Source of the DNA: Phocaeicola coprocola DSM 17136
Lineage (GTDB): Bacteria; Bacteroidota; Bacteroidia; Bacteroidales; Bacteroidaceae
Length of the DNA stretch: 64,000 nt
Assembly: GCF_000154845.1 (NCBI RefSeq)
Contig: NZ_DS981460.1
Span: 45,586-109,585 of the forward strand
Reading direction: 5' to 3'
Each line of letters begins with the position of its first letter. Within the stretch, counting starts at the first letter, position 1. Under the pieces are notes generated by a model. It had not been told where the DNA came from, made no database searches, and saw only the letters and a program-made list of their open reading frames with translations. This document shows, piece after piece, positions 25,375-33,938 of this stretch. The translations under genes were made by a program, and so were the position numbers.

Positions 25375-26997
25375 TTATTTGCAGTCCCACCACAAGTGTG
25401 TACTAGGTAAGTCCTGTCCGTTGCTTAGCATTTTAACGGCTTCGTTATAAATCTTCTGTCCGTCAGCTGTTTGGTAGAAACTGATAGGATAAATCATTCG
25501 GCGAATACCTCCTTCTGTTGTAACTCCTTGGCTGCTACCTCTGTTTGCCATAACAGGGTTCAGTTTAGGATATCCGGTTCTTCTCCATTCTGTCCAGGCT
25601 TCTTGTCCGTTAGGGAAAAGAGCAATCCATTTCTGGATCATGATTTTTTCGAGTTTCTGTTCCGTATTACCTTCAAATTTTACGGTTGTGGTGCAAGGAG
25701 CAGCAAAACTACAAGAATAACTTCCACCAACTTCATGCTTGATCGGGGTTTTACCAGAATTCATGTAAGCATCTACGGCTGAGCTGATTCCGTTTTCCTG
25801 GAAAGACATTTCAATACCTTGCTTATACAAGTCTTCTGCATTTCCAAATTCACCGCCCCATATTAAAGCAGCTTCAGCTCGCAGGAAGTAGACTTCGGAA
25901 GCACGTAACCAGTAAGTTGGTGTAGCTGCTTGTATGTTAGGTTTAGAAAACATCTTATATTCATCATTCTTTCCATATAGATGTCCTGCAGGAACCGCCT
26001 GATACTGTTTCCCATCGAACGCTTCTTTTCCTTGTGTACTTTTAGAGTCTACTGGCAAGAAGTAAGCACTTAATCGAGGGTCTTCATATCCCATTAAGTA
26101 AGAGAACATAGACGAACCCATGCGAGATTCATCATATTGTTCAGACAACCAATAGATGTTGTTTCGGAATGTGTATCCGGCTCCTGTACTCATCTGTGCT
26201 TCATCGTCTTTGGCAGTCATGACACCAATGGAATGGTTTAATGCCTGTGAAACATATTGTTTCGATAAGGCTTCATCGGCGTAGCGGACACGCATAGCAA
26301 GACGGAGTAGCAGAGAATTTGCATATTTTACCCATTTGGTCGAGTTACCAGCATATACAACATCATATTCACTCATAACCTCTACACCATTTTCTGCCTT
26401 TTCTGTCAGGATTTCAATGGCTTCTGTCAGATCTTTAAATATAGCTGTATAAATATCTTTCTCGGAATCGAATGGGATATTCATGGTAGCATCGGCTGCA
26501 TGTGAATAAGGCATCGGACCGAAACATTCCAATGCTTTGTGCCAAGCTGAAATTTTCAGGATTTGTGCTAAGGCAAATACTTCAGGAGTATTGTTTTTCT
26601 CGGCTGCAGCTTTCAGCTTTTTCCATGGGTCAAGTGCGTTGGTATATGCACGTTTATAAGTTCCGGAAATCCAGCTGTCATTCAAGAAATAGGTAACGTT
26701 ACTGTTTCCGCCTCCCCATGTATTATTCTGTCCGAAGAAACCACTCCAGCAGTCAGCCGATAAGTGATAGTCTGTTTGATACTGATTGATAATGTCAGTA
26801 TCATCTGCCTGTGTTCCTACTGGAAATACTGTACGTTCGATAGTAGTGATTAAACCACCTACAGCAACTCCGTCCATGACTCCTTCTTCATCAGTCAGCT
26901 CAAATGGATTGGTGTTGATTTCTTCGTAATTGCATGATGCCAATAGTGACACAGCAAATACGCCTGCTATAAATTTATATTGGTTTATCTTTTTCAT
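25375..26997 (-). CDS. SusD/RagB-like glycan-binding lipoprotein
   Basis: A 540-residue lipoprotein with signal peptide and lipobox Cys22 (LLASCNYEE). The all-helical SusD fold is indicated by repeated TPR-like helices (AQILKISAWHKALECFGPMPY, WVKYANSLLLRLAMRVRYAD) and by its position just after susC. It forms the lid of the SusC transporter and binds substrate at the surface. The ATG at 26997 is preferred over a TTG two codons upstream. The susC stop lies 19 bases upstream. Confidence 0.92.
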   Translation of the reverse strand: MKKINQYKFIAGVFAVSLLASCNYEEINTNPFELTDEEGVMDGVAVGGLITTIERTVFPVGTQADDTDIINQYQTDYHLSADCWSGFFGQNNTWGGGNSNVTYFLNDSWISGTYKRAYTNALDPWKKLKAAAEKNNTPEVFALAQILKISAWHKALECFGPMPYSHAADATMNIPFDSEKDIYTAIFKDLTEAIEILTEKAENGVEVMSEYDVVYAGNSTKWVKYANSLLLRLAMRVRYADEALSKQYVSQALNHSIGVMTAKDDEAQMSTGAGYTFRNNIYWLSEQYDESRMGSSMFSYLMGYEDPRLSAYFLPVDSKSTQGKEAFDGKQYQAVPAGHLYGKNDEYKMFSKPNIQAATPTYWLRASEVYFLRAEAALIWGGEFGNAEDLYKQGIEMSFQENGISSAVDAYMNSGKTPIKHEVGGSYSCSFAAPCTTTVKFEGNTEQKLEKIMIQKWIALFPNGQEAWTEWRRTGYPKLNPVMANRGSSQGVTTEGGIRRMIYPISFYQTADGQKIYNEAVKMLSNGQDLPSTHLWWDCK

Positions 26998-27015
26998 AAT
27001 CAAAGGGTTTGTTTT

Positions 27016-30000
27016 TTATAGTTTAAATTTAATGCCAAAACCGAAGCTGCGTACGCTGGGTTGCATGAAATAATCATTACCTTGTCCGTAAGTGCTTGTT
27101 GACGGTGTTAGCTCAGGGTCAAAGGGAGCTTTGCAATATAACATCCATGGATTGTTAGCAATGAAAGAAACGGTAACATCTTTCAGTACATTGGCAAACC
27201 ATTTGTCTGGCATTGTATAACTGAATGTCATTTCTTGCAAGCGGATATTTGTTGCGCTGTACAGGTAGTATCCTGAAGTTTCATAACCTCCTGTACCAAT
27301 CATTTGGTAGTATGTCTTTGCATCTACCCGGCCTTGTCCTGGGAACAGAGCACCTCCGGCGTCACGAGCTTCTGCAGAACGTTTGGATACACCGAAACGG
27401 TCGAGGATAGCTTCGGTAGAAGAAGTAACCACTCCACCAAATCGTCCGTTGATTAAGAAGCTGAATCCAAATCCTTTATATGACAGGGCATTGTTCCATC
27501 CCATGTTAAAGTCTGGAGATGTCTTTCCTAAGTATACAGGCTCACCTCTTTCCAGACCGAAGGTTCCGTCACTTTTTACTTCAACATATCCCTGACTATC
27601 TTTCTTGAAGAAAGTGTTTGCATAAATATCGTGAATACTTCCACCTTCTTTCAGAATAACGCGGCCATTGTCTTTCAGTACTTCCGGGATGTTAATCGGA
27701 GCTTCCATCAAATCGGTATGATAGTCTTTCACCATTTCCTTAATCTCATTTATATTCTTTGAGAATGTAAATGTAGAAGAAACAGCCAGACCGTTTTTAA
27801 ACTTATCATTATAGCCGAAAGAAGCTTCCCAACCTCTATTTTCTACGTTACCTGCTTGCAGGTAAATCTTCTGATAACCGGTGAATTCCGGTAAATCTCC
27901 TAGGAATGTCTGGTTGTATGTATTCGATTTATAGTAAGTAACTTCTGCACTGAATTTGTTCCACAGGCGTAAGCTAACTCCCACTTCGTAAGATTTGGTG
28001 CGTTCAGCTTTAAAGTCAGTGAATGGATAAATATATGTCGGCGACGGAATACCTCCGACGATTGGAGTTGTTACTGTACCAGGAGTTAATCCAGAACGAG
28101 AAACTGGAGCACCAACTTCTGTATAAGAACCACGTACTTTCAAATAAGAAATAAATTCAGGAAGCTGTACCATTTCCGAAATAATACCAGACAAACCGAT
28201 AGACGGATAGAAGAATGATTCTTCGTTGGTATTTACCAGACGAGAGTTCCAGTCGTTACGTCCGGTCAAGGTTAAGTAAAGCATACTCTTCCATCCCAGT
28301 TCGACGTTGCCGAAAATAGCATGGTTACGGATACGGCTGTCACCGCCTTTTTCTGAAGTACGGCCGTTTGACGGGTCGATATTGGAAACAGCAAATTTGT
28401 TAGGAACTTTTAGTAAGGTTCCTTTATATCCTCTTTCCAATGCCCAATAATTGGAATAACTCCATCCAAGGTTGGCAGAAATATTAAAGTCTTTGATCTG
28501 CTTATTAATATTTACCATGAAGTCAGCATATTCCTGACGGTCATTGTAATTGCTATATTCGTAATGTCCTTTAGTACCTTCTGCAAAAACCTGGTCGGAA
28601 GATGCATAAATCTTACGTTCGAATTTTACATAAGTATCGTCCATTCTGTAACGTGCAGCCAGATTAATCCAGTCGGTTATCTTGTAAGTTAATCCTACAT
28701 TGAACATGTAGCGGCTCTTATTGTTGGTTGAAACGTTACGGAATGCGGTCCAGTATGGATTCTGCGAAGCATAAGTTGATTCTGCTATCGGCCAGTACTG
28801 AACGGGAATTTTACGGCTGTCGTCAAAGCGTTCGAAAGTTTTGATTTCTTCAAAGTTTTCTCCTCGTGGAAAGAGGTAGGCTGCCATAACCGGATTCCAG
28901 TATTGACCCTGCGAAACCATATTCTTGTCATCTTGCTTGATATACGATGCTCCTAAATCAAGTTGTAACTTGTCATTCAGGAAAGTTGAAGTATTACGGA
29001 TCGTAAAGTTCAAGCGGTTGTATGAGTTGTTGGGAACGATACCGTCAGAGTTGGTAGACGAGATAGAAGCAAACGTCTGGTTCTGTTTAGTACCGGTTGT
29101 TAAGGTCAATGAGTTGATAAAGTTAGTTCCTGTGTTGAAAAAATCTTTTTTAGGGTCATAATCAGAAGGAGTGGCGAGTTTTTCACCCCAGCTTTCATAC
29201 ATATCCTTTTTATTACCGTAAGTATTTTGGAATTCAGGAGTCATGTATGCTTTGCTGAATTCGGTAGAAGAAGAAAATGAAAGTTGCAATTTACCTTCTT
29301 TACCTTTTTTAGTGGTGATAAGGATCACACCGTTTGCTGCACTACTACCATACAATGCTGCTGCCGACGGACCGCTCAATACAGAGATACTTTCGATATC
29401 TTCAGGGTTGAAGTCGGCAATACCTTCAGTTCCGGCCTTTCCTTCACCCATGATACCACTGTCTGTATTTCCCATGTTTGTATTGAACAATGGAATACCG
29501 TCTACTACATAGAGTGCATTGTTATCACCTTCTATAGATTTTGCACCACGCATTACTACACGTGTAGCACCACCGACACCACTGGCACTCTTGTTGATGC
29601 TTACACCGGCAATTTTACCATTCAGTGAGTTTACGAAGTTAGCGTCTTTTACTCTTACAAGCTCTTCTGATTTTACTTGCTGAACATTGTATGACAACGC
29701 TTTTTCTGCACGTTTGATACCCAATGCTGTAACAACCACTTCGTCCAAGCGTTCTGTATCTTCTCGCATAGTAACATTGATTACACCTTTATCGGCCATA
29801 AATTCTTCAGATTTGTAACCGACATAAGAGAATTGCAGAATTGCATCAGGGCTTGAAACTGTGAGTGAATAATTACCGTCAAAATCTGTTATAGCGCCAT
29901 TACTGGTACCTTCTTCCTTTATCGTAGCACCGATAATTGGTTCACCGTTTGCATCGACAACCTTTCCAGATATATTCGTTGGCTGTTTTTTATCGGATTT

Positions 30001-30351
30001 TTTCTTGATTGGGGTAATAACAATCTTATTACCTGAAACTTTATAAGATAAGTTCTGTTTTGCCAGTTCACTTGTAAGTAGGTCTTTCAGTTCTTCATCT
30101 TTAACAGACAGAGAGATGCCTGTTTTACCGTTTACTTCTACATCTCTGTATGAGAAGCGGTAGGGAGTTTGTTTTTCAATAGCAGTAAAAAGTTCTTTTA
30201 CCGATGCGTTATTCAGGTTGAGGCTGACTTTTCCGGTTTGTGCATAACCACCGGTAAATGTAAACATACACAAAGATGCACATAAAAGGCAAATCTTACT
30301 ACGCTTTTTACTATCTTTGTGCAAATCAGTAAATTGATGTTTGATTTTCAT
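27016..30351 (-). CDS. SusC/RagA TonB-linked outer membrane transporter with an STN signalling domain
   Basis: A 1111-residue protein: signal peptide (to about residue 38), STN domain (KVSLNLNNASVKELFTAIE, about 40-115), carboxypeptidase-regulatory-like domain (NISGKVVDANGEPIIGATI, about 125-200), TonB box (DEVVVTALG), plug (about 210-330) and a 22-strand barrel ending FGIKFKL. The STN domain marks a transducing receptor that signals to a FecR-type anti-sigma factor, which is encoded directly upstream. The predicted substrate, from the GH18 neighbour, is an N-glycan or similar GlcNAc-containing glycan. The susD-like gene follows 18 bases downstream. Confidence 0.95.
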   Translation of the reverse strand: MKIKHQFTDLHKDSKKRSKICLLCASLCMFTFTGGYAQTGKVSLNLNNASVKELFTAIEKQTPYRFSYRDVEVNGKTGISLSVKDEELKDLLTSELAKQNLSYKVSGNKIVITPIKKKSDKKQPTNISGKVVDANGEPIIGATIKEEGTSNGAITDFDGNYSLTVSSPDAILQFSYVGYKSEEFMADKGVINVTMREDTERLDEVVVTALGIKRAEKALSYNVQQVKSEELVRVKDANFVNSLNGKIAGVSINKSASGVGGATRVVMRGAKSIEGDNNALYVVDGIPLFNTNMGNTDSGIMGEGKAGTEGIADFNPEDIESISVLSGPSAAALYGSSAANGVILITTKKGKEGKLQLSFSSSTEFSKAYMTPEFQNTYGNKKDMYESWGEKLATPSDYDPKKDFFNTGTNFINSLTLTTGTKQNQTFASISSTNSDGIVPNNSYNRLNFTIRNTSTFLNDKLQLDLGASYIKQDDKNMVSQGQYWNPVMAAYLFPRGENFEEIKTFERFDDSRKIPVQYWPIAESTYASQNPYWTAFRNVSTNNKSRYMFNVGLTYKITDWINLAARYRMDDTYVKFERKIYASSDQVFAEGTKGHYEYSNYNDRQEYADFMVNINKQIKDFNISANLGWSYSNYWALERGYKGTLLKVPNKFAVSNIDPSNGRTSEKGGDSRIRNHAIFGNVELGWKSMLYLTLTGRNDWNSRLVNTNEESFFYPSIGLSGIISEMVQLPEFISYLKVRGSYTEVGAPVSRSGLTPGTVTTPIVGGIPSPTYIYPFTDFKAERTKSYEVGVSLRLWNKFSAEVTYYKSNTYNQTFLGDLPEFTGYQKIYLQAGNVENRGWEASFGYNDKFKNGLAVSSTFTFSKNINEIKEMVKDYHTDLMEAPINIPEVLKDNGRVILKEGGSIHDIYANTFFKKDSQGYVEVKSDGTFGLERGEPVYLGKTSPDFNMGWNNALSYKGFGFSFLINGRFGGVVTSSTEAILDRFGVSKRSAEARDAGGALFPGQGRVDAKTYYQMIGTGGYETSGYYLYSATNIRLQEMTFSYTMPDKWFANVLKDVTVSFIANNPWMLYCKAPFDPELTPSTSTYGQGNDYFMQPSVRSFGFGIKFKL

Positions 30352-30369
30352 AAGTACGTAATAAATTTA
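30340..30369 (+). promoter_or_regulatory. Candidate promoter of the antisense RNA
   Basis: TTTG at 30340-30343, an 18-base spacer and TAAATTTA at 30362-30369 (consensus TAnnTTTG, last base mismatched). It overlaps the susC start codon region on the opposite strand. Confidence 0.35.
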
Positions 30370-30375
30370 GGTTTA

Positions 30376-30465
30376 AAGTTCGGTTTTACTATGCGCCAAC
30401 ATAGTTTTACTTATGGACTGAGCCATTTCCCCGGATGATTGCCGATTGTCCGGGGATGTTTTTTT
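30376..30465 (+). ncRNA. Candidate antisense small RNA across the susC leader (DonS-like)
   Basis: Only minus-strand genes flank this region, yet a GC stem CCCCGGA/TCCGGGG (30429-30435 with 30449-30455) is followed by seven T residues on the plus strand, a terminator facing fecR. Upstream on the plus strand lie TTTG (30340-30343), 18 bases, and TAAATTTA (30362-30369), one base off the TAnnTTTG box. The RNA of about 90 bases would hold a 6-bp hairpin with the loop CGCCAA (30388-30405) and be complementary to the susC 5' leader. Bacteroides fragilis DonS is a known cis-antisense repressor of an N-glycan locus with the same gene order; assignment here is inference. Confidence 0.45.
30429..30465 (+). 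terminator. Plus-strand terminator in the fecR-susC gap
   Basis: A 7-bp GC-rich stem with a 13-base loop, then T7 at 30459-30465. On the minus strand, where both neighbours are transcribed, no T-run follows, so it does not separate fecR from susC. Confidence 0.65.
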
Positions 30466-30517
30466 CATGTTTTCATCTGTCTTTTCATAGTTTTAAGGTT
30501 AATATTTAAATTAGTTG

Positions 30518-31510
30518 TTATTCTATGGTTATGGTTTCTTCATCCATTGTGTATTCAAATCCGTAGTGTATTTTCAACACATTCAGAACGCTTCTTATAT
30601 TTTCATCATTAAAAGAACCTGTATACACATCCTGTAATATATTTTTGTTCTTTATGTTGAAAGTTACTCCGAATTTACGTTCCAGACATTGGAATACATC
30701 TTTCATCTTCTCATGTCGGAAAGTAAGCTCTTTGGTCAGCCATGCTGTTTCCATTTTATTTGAAGTTTCTTCAAGGCTCAATAACCCTGTTCGTTTATCG
30801 TATATCACTTTCTGGTTCGGCTTTACATTCAATGTATTATGAGCGGGATCTTTTGTTGTAACATTGACACTTCCTTCTACAAGAGCCATTTCAACAAAAT
30901 TTTTGTGCTCATACGCATATACATTAAATGTTGTTCCTGTTACTGTAATATCCATTACTTCAGTGCCTACAATGAACTGTTTCTCTGTATTCTTTTTAAC
31001 TTCAAAATATCCTTCACCCGACAATTCTACCTTACGGTTATCACGTCCGAAATCCTGTTTGTAGGACAGTGATGATTTTGCATTCAGATGTACAAGAGTT
31101 CCATCGGGCAATGTCACCAATGAAGTTCCATGTTCACCTGAGTTTATGGTTATATTTTGCTGAGCAAGATATTCAATATCTTTATGCTGAGTGTAGTATA
31201 AAACACTGATGCCACATGATAGTATCAAAAGAATGGATGCTGCTATTTGTAACCAATATTTTTGCACCTTTATGAATGGCGTTATGTGTCTTTGCTTGTT
31301 CAGTTTTCTATACAGAGAGTTTATTTTATCTTGTGATAAAGGCTCATAGCTGTTGAATTTATCCCATTCGTCAGAAAACAGAAACTCTAAATCAGCTTCA
31401 GATGACTGGTTTATCTTTGCCGATAACTCTTTAAATTCCTCAGAAGATATAGCTCCCGAACGGAATTTATCTAATAAATCTTTTACCTTGTTCTGTATGT
31501 TTGTGTCCAT
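30518..31510 (-). CDS. FecR-family anti-sigma factor
   Basis: A 330-residue inner-membrane protein. The cytoplasmic N-terminus (about 1-85) should hold the sigma factor, one membrane helix follows (IAASILLILSCGISVLYY, about 95-113), then the periplasmic FecR domain (GEHGTSLVTLPDGTLVHLNA, LSGEGYFEVKKN) and the C-terminal STN-like region (DVFQCLERKFGVTFNI). It receives the signal from the STN domain of the SusC protein. The start at 31510 is preferred over a non-ATG extension to 31549. The sigma gene ends 82 bases upstream, and the susC start lies 166 bases downstream. Confidence 0.92.
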   Translation of the reverse strand: MDTNIQNKVKDLLDKFRSGAISSEEFKELSAKINQSSEADLEFLFSDEWDKFNSYEPLSQDKINSLYRKLNKQRHITPFIKVQKYWLQIAASILLILSCGISVLYYTQHKDIEYLAQQNITINSGEHGTSLVTLPDGTLVHLNAKSSLSYKQDFGRDNRKVELSGEGYFEVKKNTEKQFIVGTEVMDITVTGTTFNVYAYEHKNFVEMALVEGSVNVTTKDPAHNTLNVKPNQKVIYDKRTGLLSLEETSNKMETAWLTKELTFRHEKMKDVFQCLERKFGVTFNIKNKNILQDVYTGSFNDENIRSVLNVLKIHYGFEYTMDEETITIE

Positions 31511-31592
31511 AAAACTATTACCTTGTTTATTGGTAATATCCACAAACACGTAAAATATAACATGTATATTTCTATGTTAGAAAACATAAAAA

Positions 31593-32168
31593 TTAGAAAT
31601 GGCTTAAAAAAAGGAGTAATATGAAAGAATATTGCTGAAGTTCGGTTCGTATTATTTTTAAGGCCGTTGATAATTGGTTACGTATTACTTGCTCTTTTAT
31701 GCATAGTTGCTCTGCAATTTCTGCAACAGATAAATTTTGTTCTTTGTTTAGTTCAAAAATCTCACGTTGGCGTGGAGTAAGTTTTTCTTTAGCTTGTTTT
31801 AGTGCTTTGCAGAACTGATCGAAGTCTATTTGTTTTTCAGCTTCATCTCCTGAAGTTCGTATGTTGTCATTATATTCTATAAACTCCTCCATTGAGGTGT
31901 TATTTAACTGTCGGCGTAACTCCTTAAGTAATAAATGATAAGCAATTGTAAACAGATAAGCTTTGAATGATGACTCGGCATCTAGTTTTTCTCGGTTAAT
32001 CCATATGCGATAGAATGTTTCCTGTACGACATCATCTGTTGTTTCTTCCGATTTTAAGTATTGATATACAAATTGATATAGCCTTGATACCCACATTTCG
32101 TACAAGGATCGGTAGGCTTTTTCGGAACCGGATTTTACAGATAATATTAATCTTTTTTCATCTATCAT
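31593..32168 (-). CDS. ECF-type RNA polymerase sigma factor (Bacteroidetes FecI-like)
   Basis: A 191-residue sigma-70 family protein with region 2 (AYRSLYEMWVSRLYQFVYQY, DDVVQETFYRIW) and region 4 (LTPRQREIFELNKEQNLSVAEIAEQ). A C-terminal hydrophobic tail (SFILLLFLSHF) is short and probably not a membrane anchor. It is expected to drive the SusCD locus when released by the FecR protein. A -7-like box on the minus strand lies at 32222-32215. Confidence 0.94.
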   Translation of the reverse strand: MIDEKRLILSVKSGSEKAYRSLYEMWVSRLYQFVYQYLKSEETTDDVVQETFYRIWINREKLDAESSFKAYLFTIAYHLLLKELRRQLNNTSMEEFIEYNDNIRTSGDEAEKQIDFDQFCKALKQAKEKLTPRQREIFELNKEQNLSVAEIAEQLCIKEQVIRNQLSTALKIIRTELQQYSFILLLFLSHF

Positions 32169-32214
32169 ATATCATATAAGGTTAAGAACCGTCTATTTTT
32201 GTGCTATAAATATG

Positions 32215-32222
32215 CAAATTTA
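32215..32222 (-). promoter_or_regulatory. Candidate -7 box of the ECF sigma factor gene
   Basis: Minus-strand TAAATTTG, an exact TAnnTTTG, 46 bases before the sigma start. No convincing -33 element was found. Confidence 0.4.
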
Positions 32223-32331
32223 ATATTTTCTTTTATTAGTTGAACATATTGGTTGGTTATAGTTGGTGGTATGTGCAAATGTTTTTTGAAGCATTTATTG
32301 TTTATGTTGTTGCAAGACCTGATAATGGTTG

Positions 32332-32347
32332 TCACTTTATAAAGTGA
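32332..32347. repeat. Perfect 16-bp palindrome upstream of the sigma factor gene
   Basis: TCACTTTATAAAGTGA is fully symmetric, lies 164-179 bases upstream of the sigma start and 28 bases beyond the stop of the arginase-like gene. It may be a regulator site or a weak 3' hairpin; the rest of the 207-base gap shows nothing else. Confidence 0.4.
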
Positions 32348-32375
32348 TCGTTTGAATAATCCTTCTGATAGTATC

Positions 32376-33140
32376 TCACAGATTGCGTGTCTGGCAATTG
32401 AGGAAGAGGTTCAGTAATTCCTGATTGGCGGTATTATCTAACTGCGTTCCTTTTTCTGCTTCGAATATATTGAGTGTAGATGAACATTCTCCACAAATGT
32501 CTATGCCTATTATTTTTTCATGTTTCAGGATAATAGATAACAAATGCTCCAGTTCATTTAATGTAAGGGAGCCTTGATCCCAATTGGTAACGGCAGACTG
32601 TGGGTTAAGTACATCCTTATCTACAGAAATATATACCGGAGTATCGATTGTTTCGTTAGAAAACTGTTTCCACGAAGCTTCGTGTTGCAGACTTTGTTCG
32701 CTATAAAATTCCACTGTTTGCCGGTATTTAGGAGAAACATGCTTGATTAGATTCTCGGATGCTCCTATGATAATTACTTTGCGTAAATAAGGGTTCGATT
32801 CTATTGTATCTTCTACCCAGCTTCCGCACGAAATCATTTCTTCGAAAAGAGGGGGCTGCATGTCTGGATGGTGATCGAATACTATTAACGAAAAAGGTTG
32901 CTGTATTTTATCTGTCCAAAACTTAGTCAGATAATGATAGTTGCCAGAGTCGATGAAATGAATCCCATCTGCTGGATAGTTTGCTATAACTCTTTTCAGT
33001 GCATGTGCACCCTCTTTGTCACAGTAGCATTCTACACCTTGCAAGTGTGTACAGTCTAGCCATGTAAATTTTTTATTGTGGGAGAAGGGTTCGTAATCAT
33101 ATACTCCCGTAAAGTTCATAATAACAACTGGCTTGTTCAT
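32376..33140 (-). CDS. Arginase-like (ureohydrolase fold) protein
   Basis: A 254-residue protein with the metal-binding motifs of the arginase/agmatinase/formimidoylglutamase family: FDHHPDMQ (Asp-His pair), SVDKDVLNP (SxDxD) and IDICGE. These would bind the two manganese ions, and the overall order matches. The family's first His motif is less clear. The substrate cannot be named. Genes upstream and downstream are unrelated (Hsp20 and the sigma factor). Confidence 0.75.
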   Translation of the reverse strand: MNKPVVIMNFTGVYDYEPFSHNKKFTWLDCTHLQGVECYCDKEGAHALKRVIANYPADGIHFIDSGNYHYLTKFWTDKIQQPFSLIVFDHHPDMQPPLFEEMISCGSWVEDTIESNPYLRKVIIIGASENLIKHVSPKYRQTVEFYSEQSLQHEASWKQFSNETIDTPVYISVDKDVLNPQSAVTNWDQGSLTLNELEHLLSIILKHEKIIGIDICGECSSTLNIFEAEKGTQLDNTANQELLNLFLNCQTRNL

Positions 33141-33147
33141 AGTGGAA

Positions 33148-33190
33148 ATAAAAAAAATCCCTGTCCCGGATTTCTCTGGAACAGGGATTT
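33148..33190 (-). terminator. Terminator of the hsp20 gene (leftward)
   Basis: AAATCCCTGT (33155-33164) pairs with ACAGGGATTT (33181-33190). On the minus strand the stem runs into TTTTTTTATT. It lies between the hsp20 stop and the arginase-like start. Confidence 0.85.
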
Positions 33191-33205
33191 GGTGGTTAGA
33201 ATCGT

Positions 33206-33634
33206 TTATTTAATTTCAATCACTCTATTGGCTTCTTTCTTTTCTTCCTGTGTCATCTTTGGCAATTCAATGTTAAGAACACCGTTATCGACAGAGGCGC
33301 TGATTTTTTCTTTTTCAACATCTTCTGGCAGGATCATGCACTGTTCGAATTTAGAATAAGAAAACTCGCGGCGTAAATATTTCTTTTTTTCGTCTTTTGT
33401 TTCGTTCTTTTTCTCCATTGATATTACCAACTGATTATCTTCGGTAAGATGAATGTTGAAGTCTTCTTTTGTCATACCCGGAGCTGCAACTTCTATTTTA
33501 TAGCTGTTGTCGTTTTCAACTACGTTAATAGCTGGAGCCGTTGCATTGGCTTTTTCCATCCAATCGTTATCAAAGAAATCATTGAAAATACTTGGTAACC
33601 AGTTCTGATTGTAATTTCTTCTAATCGGCATCAT
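33206..33634 (-). CDS. Small heat-shock protein of the Hsp20/alpha-crystallin family
   Basis: A 142-residue chaperone with an N-terminal region rich in aromatic residues (NYNQNWLPSIFNDFFDNDW), an alpha-crystallin domain (about residues 35-130; YKIEVAAPGMTKEDFNI, RREFSYSKFEQCMILPEDV, VDNGVLNIELPK) and a basic tail. It prevents aggregation of unfolded proteins. An AGGAG lies 11-15 bases before the start. The 5' region carries a hairpin at 33683-33712. Confidence 0.95.
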   Translation of the reverse strand: MMPIRRNYNQNWLPSIFNDFFDNDWMEKANATAPAINVVENDNSYKIEVAAPGMTKEDFNIHLTEDNQLVISMEKKNETKDEKKKYLRREFSYSKFEQCMILPEDVEKEKISASVDNGVLNIELPKMTQEEKKEANRVIEIK

Positions 33635-33682
33635 AATTGTAATCTCCTATTATTTAAGTTCTTTTATTAATCTTGTTTCTTA

Positions 33683-33712
33683 GAATCGCTCCTCCTTTCG
33701 CTTTCGCGATTC
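33683..33712 (-). repeat. Inverted repeat in the hsp20 5' region
   Basis: GAATCGC (33683-33689) pairs with GCGATTC (33706-33712), 7 bp, with a 16-base spacer that reads AAAGGAGGA on the minus strand. It is not a CIRCE element. The region 33635-33938 also holds the promoter of the divergent beta-barrel gene and nothing else seen. Confidence 0.4.
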
Positions 33713-33878
33713 ACCCGATATTGTGCAAACTGTATGCCCGTCTGGTATGCCTGACATTATGATAGAATATTTTAACCTTCGTTGAAAGAAAGCCAGTTGA
33801 ATTAAACTTTGATAAACATAGCATAGTGTCAATCGGTCACAAAAGTGGACAGGATGTCATTCTATATTTAGTGCCTGA

Positions 33879-33910
33879 TTTGTATTCTTATCATTTATTC
33901 CTTATTTTTG
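33879..33910 (+). promoter_or_regulatory. Promoter of the beta-barrel protein gene
   Basis: TTTG (33879-33882) and TATTTTTG (33903-33910) with a 20-base spacer, both matching the Bacteroidetes consensus. The start codon is 28 bases further on. Confidence 0.65.
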
Positions 33911-33938
33911 CGCTTGTAACATTTAATATTTTATATTT

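Noticed and set aside
30429-30465. Terminator ending the fecR transcript
   Set aside because: The T-run is on the plus strand, while fecR is read on the minus strand.
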